NCBI RefSeq assembly: GCF_030848305.1
Contig: NZ_CP114598.1
Span: 2,294,001 to 2,358,000, forward strand
Reading direction: 5' to 3'
Source of the DNA: Akkermansia muciniphila
Lineage (GTDB): Bacteria > Verrucomicrobiota > Verrucomicrobiia > Verrucomicrobiales > Akkermansiaceae
DNA: 64,000 nucleotides
The translations under genes were made by a program, and so were the position numbers. Shown here in pieces: positions 18,553-27,469 of the stretch (position 1 is its first letter; every line of letters starts with the position of its first letter). The notes beneath the pieces are model-generated. The model was given only the letters and a program-made list of their open reading frames with translations, was not told where the DNA came from and made no database searches.

Positions 18553-19770
18553 ATGGCTCTTATCGTTCAAAAATTCGGGGGCAGCTCCGTCGGCACCATT
18601 GACCGCATCCGCAATGTAGCGCGCCGCATCCATGAAACCGCCAGGGAAGGCAACCAGGTGGTCGCCGTCGTTTCCGCCATGAGCGGCGTGACGGACAAGC
18701 TGATTGGCCTTGCCAGGGAATTGTCTGAAACCCCTTGCGAACGCGAACTTGACGTGCTGATGGCCACCGGCGAACAGCAGTCCATCGCCCTGCTCTGCAT
18801 GGCTCTGCATGAACTGGGGGAAAAAGCCGTGTCCTTCACGGGGGCGCAGGCCGGGATCACCACCTTCGGCAGCCACACGCGGGGGCGCATCCACAATATT
18901 GACCCAACGCTGATGAACAAGTACCTGCTGGAAGGCAACATCCTGATCTGCGCCGGCTTCCAGGGGGTTACGGAAGAAGGAATGGTCCAGACGCTGGGCC
19001 GCGGCGGTTCCGATCTCTCCGCCATCGCCATCGCGGCCGCCCTGAAAGCGGACGTGTGCCAGATTTTCACAGATGTGGACGGCGTCTATACCTGTGACCC
19101 CCGCGTGGTCAAGGACGCCAAGAAAATACAAACCCTTTCATATGACGAAATGCTGGAAATGGCTTCCAACGGGTCCAAGGTGATGCAGTCGCGTTCCGTG
19201 GAATTCGCCAAAAAATTCGGTGTCGTCTTTGAAGTTCGCAACTCCATGAACAACAACCCCGGTACAATCGTGCAAGAAGAAACCCCCTCCATGGAAGCCG
19301 TCGTCATCCGCGGCATTTCCATTGACCGCAACCAGGCCCGCGTTACCATTACCGGCATTCCGGACCAGATCGGCTACACGGCCCAGATACTGGGCGCCCT
19401 GGCAGAAGCGGAAATCAATCTGGATATGATTCTGGCCAATACTGCCCATGACGGCTATGTCCGCCAGTCCTTTACGATGCCCTCCAACGAACTGGGCCGC
19501 GCCCAGGCCGCCCTCAAACCGGTCATGGCCGCCCTCGGCTCCACCGTCAAGGTGGAAACGGAAGCTGGACTGGCCAAGCTTTCCCTAGTCGGCATCGGCA
19601 TGCGTTCCCATTCCGGCGTAGGAGCCACCGCTTTCAAGGCCCTGGCGGACGCCAACATCAAGATCGGCATGATTTCCACCTCGGAAATCAAGATTGCCGT
19701 GATGGTGGACGAATCCGATATTGAGGAAGCGGCCCGGGTAGTGCATAAGGCGTTCAACCTGGGAGCCTGA
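18553..19770 (+). CDS. lysC: Aspartate kinase
   Basis: A 405-residue monofunctional aspartokinase, the first step of Lys/Met/Thr synthesis. It starts MALIVQKFGGSSVG (ATP-phosphate loop at residues 7-14), then has the GRGGSDLSAIAIAAAL segment and the TDVDGVYTCDPR substrate region. Two tandem ACT domains occupy the last 140 residues (about 265-405: ARVTITGIPDQIG and LSLVGIGMRSHSG), the usual site of Lys/Thr inhibition. It is downstream of hom, and a strong terminator at 19803 closes the unit. Confidence 0.95.
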   Translation: MALIVQKFGGSSVGTIDRIRNVARRIHETAREGNQVVAVVSAMSGVTDKLIGLARELSETPCERELDVLMATGEQQSIALLCMALHELGEKAVSFTGAQAGITTFGSHTRGRIHNIDPTLMNKYLLEGNILICAGFQGVTEEGMVQTLGRGGSDLSAIAIAAALKADVCQIFTDVDGVYTCDPRVVKDAKKIQTLSYDEMLEMASNGSKVMQSRSVEFAKKFGVVFEVRNSMNNNPGTIVQEETPSMEAVVIRGISIDRNQARVTITGIPDQIGYTAQILGALAEAEINLDMILANTAHDGYVRQSFTMPSNELGRAQAALKPVMAALGSTVKVETEAGLAKLSLVGIGMRSHSGVGATAFKALADANIKIGMISTSEIKIAVMVDESDIEEAARVVHKAFNLGA

Positions 19771-20182
19771 TTTTTTCAGTATTTATCAACTCTTTTTTCC
19801 GCGCCGGTTCACGTTCCCGTGAACCGGCTTTTTCATGCGGCAAGAAAAGCAGCCCTTTCCCGGAAGAGGAACGCCATTCCCCGTTTCCTTCCAAATTCCG
19901 AATGAAGGAAGGGCCGTCTCTCTTCACATACTGTGGCGGGCGGAACGGCCGTCATAGAAACACAGGAAAATGACGCCGTCCTTTCCCTGTTCCGGTTTTA
20001 CCGGCTTGCCGCCCAGGTTTTTCAGCGTTCACCTAAAATCCATGCCTCCTGGCAACGGAATTCTCCGGGGGAAAGGGAAGTCTTTACAGGTACGGAGCAA
20101 AAAAGCACAACAAACAGAAGGTTCATCTACAGGGAATCCACCGTCCTCCGCACCGCGCAGAGGCTGCCGCAGTCAATCCCTG
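19771..20182. other. Intergenic region after lysC
   Basis: A 412-bp gap between convergent genes. It holds the lysC terminator at 19803-19833; the remaining ~350 bp shows no convincing gene, repeat or RNA. Confidence 0.5.
19803..19833 (+). terminator. Rho-independent terminator of hom-lysC
   Basis: A perfect 11-bp stem GCCGGTTCACG/CGTGAACCGGC with a TTCC loop and five T residues. Confidence 0.9.
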
Positions 20183-20692
20183 TTATTGCACCCGTATCGT
20201 CTGCTCAATCAGTTCGTTCAGGCGCGGCGCAGTAATGCCGCCAACCATATCCTTCAGCTTCATTCCTTCCAGATACAGAACCGTTAGAGGAACGGCTTCC
20301 AGGCCATATTTGCGGGCTATGTCCGGATAGGCGTCCGCATCAATCAGCACGGCAAACGCCTTGCCGTCCTGCGATTCGGCATAAGATTTTACCGCCTGGA
20401 CGTAATCCATGGCCGGACGGCTCCATGAAGCGTAAAAAACAAGGAGTACCTTGCGGCCGGAAAGTTCCGTAAGCTGCCGCATGTCCTCTCCCTTGTAATC
20501 CATCCATACGGGGGCCTTTTTCTTGGGTTTTGCGGGCGGGAGGACTTTTTTGGGAGGGTCAAACGTCCTTTCCAGAGGACGCGGAGCGGGCTTTTTTTCC
20601 GCATAACGGGCGCGGCGTTCACTGGAATCGTCGCACCCGGTCAGACCGGCCGCCAGCAAACCGCAGACCAATATGAACAAGCCCTGTTTCAT
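20183..20692 (-). CDS. Thioredoxin-fold lipoprotein lacking the redox cysteines
   Basis: A 169-residue lipoprotein. The signal peptide ends in a lipobox LTGC with Cys20. A Lys/Pro-rich linker (about 25-65) is followed by a thioredoxin-like domain: VLLVFYASW at residues 82-90, then SRPA where thioredoxins have CGPC, a conserved-looking DADAYPDIARKYGLEAVPLTVLYLEG including the cis-Pro, and GGITAPRLNELIE. With no CxxC it should not act as a dithiol oxidoreductase; a binding or chaperone-like role is possible. It is monocistronic and divergent from the TIGR02206-like gene at 20796. Confidence 0.75.
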   Translation of the reverse strand: MKQGLFILVCGLLAAGLTGCDDSSERRARYAEKKPAPRPLERTFDPPKKVLPPAKPKKKAPVWMDYKGEDMRQLTELSGRKVLLVFYASWSRPAMDYVQAVKSYAESQDGKAFAVLIDADAYPDIARKYGLEAVPLTVLYLEGMKLKDMVGGITAPRLNELIEQTIRVQ

Positions 20693-20795
20693 CCGCAGGC
20701 AAGTATGCCCGGAGAAGGCGAATTTGCAAGTCTGAAACCCATCCCGCTTTTCTGCGTTGCCCTCTCCCCCCTCTTTCTGTTATGGTGAAGGTTGC

Positions 20796-21515
20796 ATGAA
20801 TGGCGTCCCTCCACTGGAATTCGCAGGTGTTTCCCACTGGGCGGCCCTGGCCGCACTCCTGGCGGCGGGAACCTGCATCCTGGAGCTGGGGCAGTCCTAC
20901 AAGAAAACCGTCAGAAACCGCACTACCTTCTGGCTGGGGGCGGCCTGCCTGTTCAGCCTGGTTCCCGACCTGGCCGCCATGCTGGCCGATGAACCGGAGA
21001 AGAACTGGACATGGATGCTTCCCCTGCATTTCTGCTCCGTCATGCAGGTGGTGTGCGCCCTGAGCCTGTGGATACCCTCCCGGCGGCTGCGCTCCGTGGC
21101 CTATTACTGCGTGCTGTGCGCCACCCTCCAGGGGCTGGTGACTCCTTCCGTGGCCCATGATTTCCCCTCATGGACGTATGTTGCCTTTTTCCTGTCCCAC
21201 GGCGTGACAGTCATCACGGCGCTCTACCTGCCTCTGGCGCTGAAATGGAAACCGGCGCGATGGGACTTCCTGTGGGCTTTTTTGCTGGCGAACGCGTATC
21301 TGGCCGCTATCCATCCCGTCAACATGCTCCTGGGAACCAATTACGGGTTTACCGTGGCCACGCCCGCCGGAGGTTCCGTGCTGGACTTTCTCGGGCCATG
21401 GCCCTGGTACCTGCTGTGGATGCAGGTTCCTGCGCTGGCGCTGATGTACCTGCTCACGCTTCCCTTCCGCCGTTATCCCAGGGGCCGCACGGGCAGTTCC
21501 CTGCTCCGCCACTGA
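20796..21515 (+). CDS. TIGR02206-like integral membrane protein (second copy)
   Basis: A 239-residue polytopic membrane protein clearly related to the one at 2635-3339. It shares the motifs SHWAALAAL, TWMLPLHFCSVMQVV, PVNMLLGTNYGFT and PWYLLWMQVPAL. About six to seven hydrophobic segments are visible. The function of the family is unknown. The ATG at 20796 is preceded by GAAGG at a suitable distance and gives the conserved N-terminus. Confidence 0.75.
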   Translation: MNGVPPLEFAGVSHWAALAALLAAGTCILELGQSYKKTVRNRTTFWLGAACLFSLVPDLAAMLADEPEKNWTWMLPLHFCSVMQVVCALSLWIPSRRLRSVAYYCVLCATLQGLVTPSVAHDFPSWTYVAFFLSHGVTVITALYLPLALKWKPARWDFLWAFLLANAYLAAIHPVNMLLGTNYGFTVATPAGGSVLDFLGPWPWYLLWMQVPALALMYLLTLPFRRYPRGRTGSSLLRH

Positions 21516-21596
21516 AATGGGATTTTTCCCCCTGTTCCGTCTGAATTCCCGCGAAAACGTCCCTCCCGTTTCCCAAAAAAGAGCCCGGACAGGCCT

Positions 21597-23012
21597 TTAC
21601 TGTACAATCGGCTTAAGGATGCCGATGTAGGTGTCCGATGTCCCGGTTCCGCGATAAATGGAATTCATCCTGATTTTGATGGTGTGCACAGGCTGCCTGT
21701 AGTACGGAGGCACAACGATCTGCGGAGTCCAGTCATCCCGCAGCGTGGCGTCAAAAGTATAATTTCCATTCAGCGTCACCTGGATGCTTTTGGGGCGGCT
21801 GAACATGGAATAGGCAATATTCGGGTGCCTCCGGGCTTCCGAATCCTTTTCCGGGTTGGTTACCGGGGAAATGCCGGTCTCCAGCATGATGCCCAGCAGC
21901 CGGCCGGGTTTCCTGAGCCTGATTTCCAGTGTTTCCCCCTGGCCGTCTCCGGAAACGCTTTCCGCCCAATAGCCGGAACTTTTCTTCAGATTCTCCGGGG
22001 AACATAGTGCCCCGTAAGGATCCCTGTCCAGAGTGGAACTGGCCGTCACATCGTACTGGTCCGTCAAAACGCCTTTTTCTCCGCGGACGGTAATCCTCCC
22101 ATCCTTGTCCAGCACCCAACCGGGGCCCGGAGTCAGCACCACGGATGGAGCATAGGGCCTGCCGTCTCCCCCCAGCAGAGACCAGGTATAAACGCCTTTG
22201 GGCGTCGTCACGATGGATTTGGCATCCGCAGAGGGATCCAGCTTGACGGACTGGTTGGTCATCTCCGAGCTGTACACATTGACCACCGCCCTTGGAGTGC
22301 CCCCTGTCCAGGTCATTACCGGAGAGGCAAGCAGCGTCAGGCGCGGTTCCCCCATGTGGACCTTTGGTTCCGGCGTAATGGTAACATCCTGCGTATAAGG
22401 AACGGCGAACTGGAAGGTAAGAACATGGATTCCTGCCTTATTGGGAACCTGGGCCACCAGCCAGTGAGTTATTCCGGCAATGGGGAACATGGAGGGAGCG
22501 TCCGCCTGAAAATGCCTCCCCTCCACCAGGGAATAATCACATTTCAAATCATCCACGGACGTCAAGACATCCTGAACCGCTTTCGTAAAAGGGATGCTGC
22601 GTATGGGTTCCTGACTGGCGGCATTGGCCTGTTCATCAGGCGGCTCATACTGGAACGGCACGCCTACGGAAATGGTCTTGCCCTTTACTCCCCTGGGGAT
22701 ATCCAGCGCGCAGGTGTAAATCAGGAAAGCCTGGTGCTGCTTCAGGGAAACAGTAACGTCCAGGGCGTTCAGCCGGATTCCGTCCGCCTGCGTCAAATCC
22801 ATGGGAACGGGCAAGCCGGGGACCGGAGCAATGCATTGAAGGGATATCTCCTGCTGACGGGGCTGCGTGGCTTTTTCCGCGGCGGTCTGTTCCTTACGCT
22901 GGGGTTCGGCGGCCATGCCCGGCACGCAGCAAGCAATGCCGGCCAGCCAGATCAGGATAGCCAATCTCATGGCCGTTAGAGTAACGCGCTGCAGTCCGTT
23001 CATCAAGTCCAT
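21597..23012 (-). CDS. Secreted protein with possible C-terminal discoidin/NADase-type sugar-binding domain
   Basis: A 471-residue exported protein of unknown function. The signal peptide MRLAILIWLAGIACCVPGMAA starts at an internal Met (22970); longer starts at 23003 and 23012 are possible. The middle (about 60-310) is beta-rich. The C-terminal ~150 residues (from about TDQYDVTASSTLDRDPYGA) have the pattern of discoidin-like domains that follow NADase-type modules: SSTL...DG, YWAESVSGDGQGETLEIRL, a GRLLGIMLETG strand, and PVHTIKIRMNSIYRGTGT. It may bind glycans or partners outside the cell. No catalytic motif is recognised. Confidence 0.65.
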   Translation of the reverse strand: MDLMNGLQRVTLTAMRLAILIWLAGIACCVPGMAAEPQRKEQTAAEKATQPRQQEISLQCIAPVPGLPVPMDLTQADGIRLNALDVTVSLKQHQAFLIYTCALDIPRGVKGKTISVGVPFQYEPPDEQANAASQEPIRSIPFTKAVQDVLTSVDDLKCDYSLVEGRHFQADAPSMFPIAGITHWLVAQVPNKAGIHVLTFQFAVPYTQDVTITPEPKVHMGEPRLTLLASPVMTWTGGTPRAVVNVYSSEMTNQSVKLDPSADAKSIVTTPKGVYTWSLLGGDGRPYAPSVVLTPGPGWVLDKDGRITVRGEKGVLTDQYDVTASSTLDRDPYGALCSPENLKKSSGYWAESVSGDGQGETLEIRLRKPGRLLGIMLETGISPVTNPEKDSEARRHPNIAYSMFSRPKSIQVTLNGNYTFDATLRDDWTPQIVVPPYYRQPVHTIKIRMNSIYRGTGTSDTYIGILKPIVQ

Positions 23013-23672
23013 TTAGGGGAGGGAGGACAGGCCCTTTCCGTACCCGCCCTTTCCCCTGAACAACAAAGGGCAGCCTTCAGCCCTCCCTTTAACCAGCAAC
23101 GTCCACGGCAGGAAACATTCGTTCCAAACTCCGAAACGCACGCCTCATGCCCTATGCAAACCGCCGAGTTGATGCCGGGACATCCTTCTACCGGAGAATC
23201 GTAAACATGGTTCCAGGTACAACCAGGTAAAAACACACCAAGGAGCATTGGAGGGTTTTCACGTCATAATACAACACAATTCACTCATTGGCAACAGTTA
23301 GACCCCATTGTTGCGTATTTGCAAGAAGACCGTATTTTTTCGCCCACCAGACGCTGTTAACGCGCTCTTATTACCAGCTTTTTATGAACCGCCCGCCTGC
23401 CGGAAGAGCCCCCAAACGCCCTGCGATATCATGCGCCAAACAAAAAAAGGAAGCGTGCAAAGAACAGAAAAAAATCACGCAAGACAGGAGAATTTTTTCT
23501 AGAAAACAGGACAAACAACACAATATATAGCGTATATAAAAAAATACTGTACAATATTTCCTTTTCATCAGGATTATTTTTCAGTAGATAATGCACACGC
23601 TACGCGCCGCCGCCCCACGACGAAGCGCAAGCCTTACGGGATTGTTCCCAAATCTTTCTACTTCGCAAGCCA
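23013..23672. other. Regulatory region upstream of nrdJ
   Basis: A 660-bp gap. The left two-thirds show nothing recognisable. The right part is AT-rich and holds the NrdR-like operators at 23518-23564. No B12 riboswitch core was seen. Confidence 0.5.
23518..23564 (+). promoter_or_regulatory. Tandem NrdR-box-like operator
   Basis: Box 1 ACACAATATATAGCGT (23518-23533) matches the known 16-bp NrdR palindrome at nearly every position. A second, weaker ACAATAT half lies exactly 31 bp (about three helical turns) downstream at 23551, the spacing typical of paired NrdR boxes. It lies 140 bp before nrdJ. Confidence 0.6.
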
Positions 23673-26600
23673 ATGACCACAGACAACTCGCAAACCATAC
23701 TCAAACTGCGCACAGGCCAGGAAATCCTCCTCCCCCAGAGGAAAGACCTGCTGGGCGGTTTGAAATTCACCAGAAGATTTTCACACAATGAAGTCCACCC
23801 CTATGATGAAGTGGACTGGACGCGCCGCGACGTCCGCATTATGGATTGGAAAACCGGCAAGACCATTTACGAGCGTCTGGGTCTGGAAGCTCCGGCCCAT
23901 TGGGATGACAACGCCGTCAAAATCACGGCGGACAAGTACCTTTTCGGCAGCGAACCCGGCTCCCTGGAATATGAAGACAGCTTCCGCAATATTTACGACC
24001 GCATTTCCAATACTTACACCGTATGGGGATGGGAGGAAGGCTACTTCGCCACGCTGGAAGACGCGGAAATTTTCAATGAGGAAATCAAGGCCATGCTGGT
24101 GCAGCAGGTATGGGCGCCCAATTCCCCCGTCTGGTTCAACATCGGTCACTGGGAGCAGTGGCGCTGGGGACGCCCGGACCTGAGGGAAAGCTATACAGGC
24201 CACGGCAACAAGGCCTACCATACCAAGGGGACCAAGAACAATCTGAAAACCTTCACGGTCCAGTCCACGTATGAATATCCCCAGTGTTCCGCCTGTTTCC
24301 TGACGGAAGTGGGAGACAGCATGGAGGATATTCTGGACCACCTGACGACGGAAGGCCGTATTTTCGCGTCCGGTTCCGGCGTGGGCATCAACCTGTCCAC
24401 CCTCCGGTCCTCCAAGGAACCCATCAGCGGCAAGGGCCGGTCCTCCGGTCCCATCTCCTTCGACCGCGGCTGGGACCGCATGGCCGGAGCCATCAAATCC
24501 GGAGGAAAGACGCGCCGCGCCGCACGCATGGTCCTGATGTTCAGCGACCACCCGGATATTTTCGAATTCATCAATACGAAGAACCGCCAGGAAGACATCG
24601 CCAAGGTTATCCTGCGCGAACACAACGTGCATGTGGAGCTCAAGCAGATTGCGGAAACCAAGCTGGTTGCCGGCACTCCGGCGGAAAAGGCCGCCGCACG
24701 CGTCATTCTTTCCCTGCCCCTGGCTACGCGGAACAGTTTTGACCCGCACATGGACGCCCTGCTGTACGGGGAAACGCTCTCCCACCAGAACGCGAACCAT
24801 TCCGTCTCCCTGAAGGGGGATTTCTGGCAGGCGCTCGCCAATAACGGCAACACCTATACGCGCTGGGTCACGAATCCGGCCCACATCGAACAGACGTTCC
24901 GCGCCCAGGAACTTCTGGAAGCCATGGCCCAGTCCATCTGGGACAACGGGGAACCCGGCGTGCACAATAACGATGTGATCAACCTGTGGAACCCCGTCAA
25001 GTCCATCGGCACCATCACTACGTCCAATCCCTGCTCGGAATACGTCTTCCTGAACAATACGAGCTGCAACCTTTCCTCCTTCAACGCCTACCGCTTCCTG
25101 ACCAGGGGAGAGGACGGCAAGCCCGTTTTCGATGCGGACGCCCTGACCCACGCCGCCCGCCTGGCCATGGTCTGCGCGGACCTGAATGTGGAACGCGGCG
25201 GCTTCCCGATTGAAGAAATCGCGGAAGGCACTTACAAGTACCGCACCACGGGCATCGGATTCGCCAACGTGGGCGGCTCCCTGATGGCCCTGGGCGTGCC
25301 TTACGATTCCGACGAAGGCCGCTGGATTGCCTCCCAGCTTTGCAGCGCCCTGACGGCGGCCTGCTGGACGGCCTCCGCGGAAATGGGCGCGGAACTGGGT
25401 TCCTATGTGGAATACCCCGCCAGCAAGAAAGACCTGCTCGCCGTGCTGCGCCTGCACAACGCAGCCCAGAAACTGGCAAGCGCCCTGCCCTCCCAGAAGG
25501 ATTCCAAGACGCTGGACGACCTGATTGAGAACATCATCGCCAATGCCGGAGGGATCCTGCCGGAAGCGCAGGGGCTCACCGCTTCCTATGCCCTGCATGC
25601 CTATCTCAAGAGCTTCAAGGCCCCCACCATGATGAACAGGGAGCGCATCGCCCCCGCGGCCAAGCTGGCGGAAGCCGCTTCCGACATGTGGGCGAAGGTG
25701 ATCAAGGCCACGGCGCACCGCAACGCGTTTGTTTCCGTAATGGCCCCTACGGGCACCATTTCCGCCCCGCTGGGCTGCTATGACGAAGGCACCACTTCCA
25801 TTGAACCGGACTACACGCTGGTGAAATGGAAGCAACTGGCGGGCGGCGGCTCCCTGAAGATGTTCAACCGCCTGGCCCTGGAAGGCCTCCGCGCCCTGGG
25901 TTACCCGGAAGACTTCGTCAATGAAGCCGCTCTGGAAGTGGCGGGTCTGGACGGCCTGATTTCCGCGTTCCAGGGGAATATGGATTCCGTCGTGAACCAG
26001 CTCATTGTGGACCCCTGCAATGACCAGGCCGGCCCCGTGCGCCTCGCTTGGCGCCGCCTGCTCTCCGGCACGGAATCCCGCAGTGAAATTCAGGAAAAAG
26101 TGGCCTATATCAGCAACCCTGCCAACATGGCCGTGCTGACGGTGGACGAACTCGCCGTAGTGAACGGGGCCGCCCATATTGAATCCATTCCGTGGCTGAA
26201 TAAGAAGGACCTGCCGGTCTTTGACTGCGCCGCCACCAACGGCAACGGCATCCGCGCCATTTCCCCCGCCGGCCATGTGCTGATGCTGGGCGCCCTCCAG
26301 CCCTTCATCTCCGGCGCGTGCTCCAAGACGGTCAATATGCCCGTCTCCGCCGGCGTGCAGGATATTTACGACTCCCTCATCATGTCCCACGAATTGGGCG
26401 TGAAGTGCATCGCCATCTTCCGCGCCGGCTCCAAGGCGAATGCCGTTTACGTGGTGGATACCCCGGAAACGCGCATGTTCAAGGCCAACCACGTCTGGGA
26501 ACAGCTGGTGAATGCCGGCTCAGACGCCATTGACGAAATCATCGCGGAGGCATCCAAGCCGCGCCAGCGCAAGCTGCCCGGCCGCCGCCTGGGCCAGACC

Positions 26601-27215
26601 GTCAAATTCTCCGTGGGAGGCCAGCTGACGGGCTACCTGACGGTAGGCGTCTATGCGGACGGCACCTGCGGGGAAGTTTTCGGACGCCTGGGACAAGTCG
26701 GTTCCTTCGCTTCCGGCATGTTTGAAGCTTACTGCAAGCTCCTCTCCACCGCCCTTCAGTTCGGCGTGCCTCTCAAGGAAGTGGTTAAGGGATTCCGCAA
26801 TTACTCCTTCGAGCCCTCCGGGTTCTGCCGCGTGGGGGATGATACGGAGGCGGATACCTGTACGGAAATCCGCTCCTGCGCTTCCGTGGTGGATTTGATT
26901 GCCAAGATTCTGGCGTGGCTTTTCCCTGAAAGCAACGGCTACCGCCTGCGGGACGTGTTCTCCATCCCCAGCGTCAGCCTTCCGGGCCAGGCTCCGGATA
27001 CGACGGTAAGCGTGCTGCCCCCCCGCATCATCACCGCTCCGGCGCATCCCGCTACTCCGGCCCTTCCGGAAATTCCCGTCGGAAAGGTTCCGGAAGGAAC
27101 AATGCTCAACGGAGCCTCCCTCTGCCCGCAGTGCCACTCCCTGGCCTATGTCCAGGACGGCAAATGCAAATCCTGCCGCTCCTGCGGATACAAGGACGGC
27201 GGCTGCGGGGAATAA
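23673..27215 (+). CDS. nrdJ: Adenosylcobalamin-dependent (class II) ribonucleoside-diphosphate reductase
   Basis: A 1180-residue enzyme that reduces ribonucleotides to deoxyribonucleotides using adenosylcobalamin, independent of oxygen. Visible features: the allosteric/N-terminal region KFTRRFS, VWAPNSPVWFNIG and the QCSACFLTEVGDSMEDI substrate-binding region with its Cys, SGSGVGINLSTLR, the finger-loop cysteine Cys454 in NPCSEYVFLNNTSCNL, a VMAPTGTISAPLGC active-site loop, and a C-terminal zinc-ribbon-like tail CPQCHSLAYVQDGKCKSCRSCGY ending in redox Cys of the reductase cycle. The size fits the large NrdJ subtype. An upstream NrdR-like operator suggests it is the cell's regulated dNTP source. 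ATG at 23673. Confidence 0.95.
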   Translation: MTTDNSQTILKLRTGQEILLPQRKDLLGGLKFTRRFSHNEVHPYDEVDWTRRDVRIMDWKTGKTIYERLGLEAPAHWDDNAVKITADKYLFGSEPGSLEYEDSFRNIYDRISNTYTVWGWEEGYFATLEDAEIFNEEIKAMLVQQVWAPNSPVWFNIGHWEQWRWGRPDLRESYTGHGNKAYHTKGTKNNLKTFTVQSTYEYPQCSACFLTEVGDSMEDILDHLTTEGRIFASGSGVGINLSTLRSSKEPISGKGRSSGPISFDRGWDRMAGAIKSGGKTRRAARMVLMFSDHPDIFEFINTKNRQEDIAKVILREHNVHVELKQIAETKLVAGTPAEKAAARVILSLPLATRNSFDPHMDALLYGETLSHQNANHSVSLKGDFWQALANNGNTYTRWVTNPAHIEQTFRAQELLEAMAQSIWDNGEPGVHNNDVINLWNPVKSIGTITTSNPCSEYVFLNNTSCNLSSFNAYRFLTRGEDGKPVFDADALTHAARLAMVCADLNVERGGFPIEEIAEGTYKYRTTGIGFANVGGSLMALGVPYDSDEGRWIASQLCSALTAACWTASAEMGAELGSYVEYPASKKDLLAVLRLHNAAQKLASALPSQKDSKTLDDLIENIIANAGGILPEAQGLTASYALHAYLKSFKAPTMMNRERIAPAAKLAEAASDMWAKVIKATAHRNAFVSVMAPTGTISAPLGCYDEGTTSIEPDYTLVKWKQLAGGGSLKMFNRLALEGLRALGYPEDFVNEAALEVAGLDGLISAFQGNMDSVVNQLIVDPCNDQAGPVRLAWRRLLSGTESRSEIQEKVAYISNPANMAVLTVDELAVVNGAAHIESIPWLNKKDLPVFDCAATNGNGIRAISPAGHVLMLGALQPFISGACSKTVNMPVSAGVQDIYDSLIMSHELGVKCIAIFRAGSKANAVYVVDTPETRMFKANHVWEQLVNAGSDAIDEIIAEASKPRQRKLPGRRLGQTVKFSVGGQLTGYLTVGVYADGTCGEVFGRLGQVGSFASGMFEAYCKLLSTALQFGVPLKEVVKGFRNYSFEPSGFCRVGDDTEADTCTEIRSCASVVDLIAKILAWLFPESNGYRLRDVFSIPSVSLPGQAPDTTVSVLPPRIITAPAHPATPALPEIPVGKVPEGTMLNGASLCPQCHSLAYVQDGKCKSCRSCGYKDGGCGE

Positions 27216-27239
27216 ATCATTCCATACCCACTCTTTCCG

Positions 27240-27269
27240 GGCGGAATCCGGTTGCTGCCGGGTTCCGCC
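27240..27269 (+). terminator. Hairpin downstream of nrdJ, possible terminator
   Basis: GGCGGAATCCGG pairs with CCGGGTTCCGCC (one G-T) around a 6-nt loop, 25 bp after the nrdJ stop. There is no T-run, so it may only pause transcription or stabilise the mRNA. Confidence 0.4.
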
Positions 27270-27469
27270 TGGTGAATTTACGGAAAAGGTATTTTTTCCG
27301 GGAGAGACGATTTTCCGGCCTTCCCGGCCCCCGTCCAGCATGGACTTTCCGGAAAAAGCGAACGGAAACCGCCGCGCGGGGAAAAGGAATGATAGGCGTT
27401 TGCCTTGAAATCCGGCAGCATTTCATTCATAGTCCGCCGCATACGCCTGAAGCCGCACCTTTATCTTCC

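Noticed and set aside
19933-20235. 100-codon plus-strand frame between lysC and the lipoprotein gene
   Set aside because: Overlaps the lipoprotein gene end antisense and has no protein-like pattern.
23781-26492. Long antisense frame over nrdJ
   Set aside because: The plus strand carries the full set of class II reductase motifs; the antisense product has no recognisable features.
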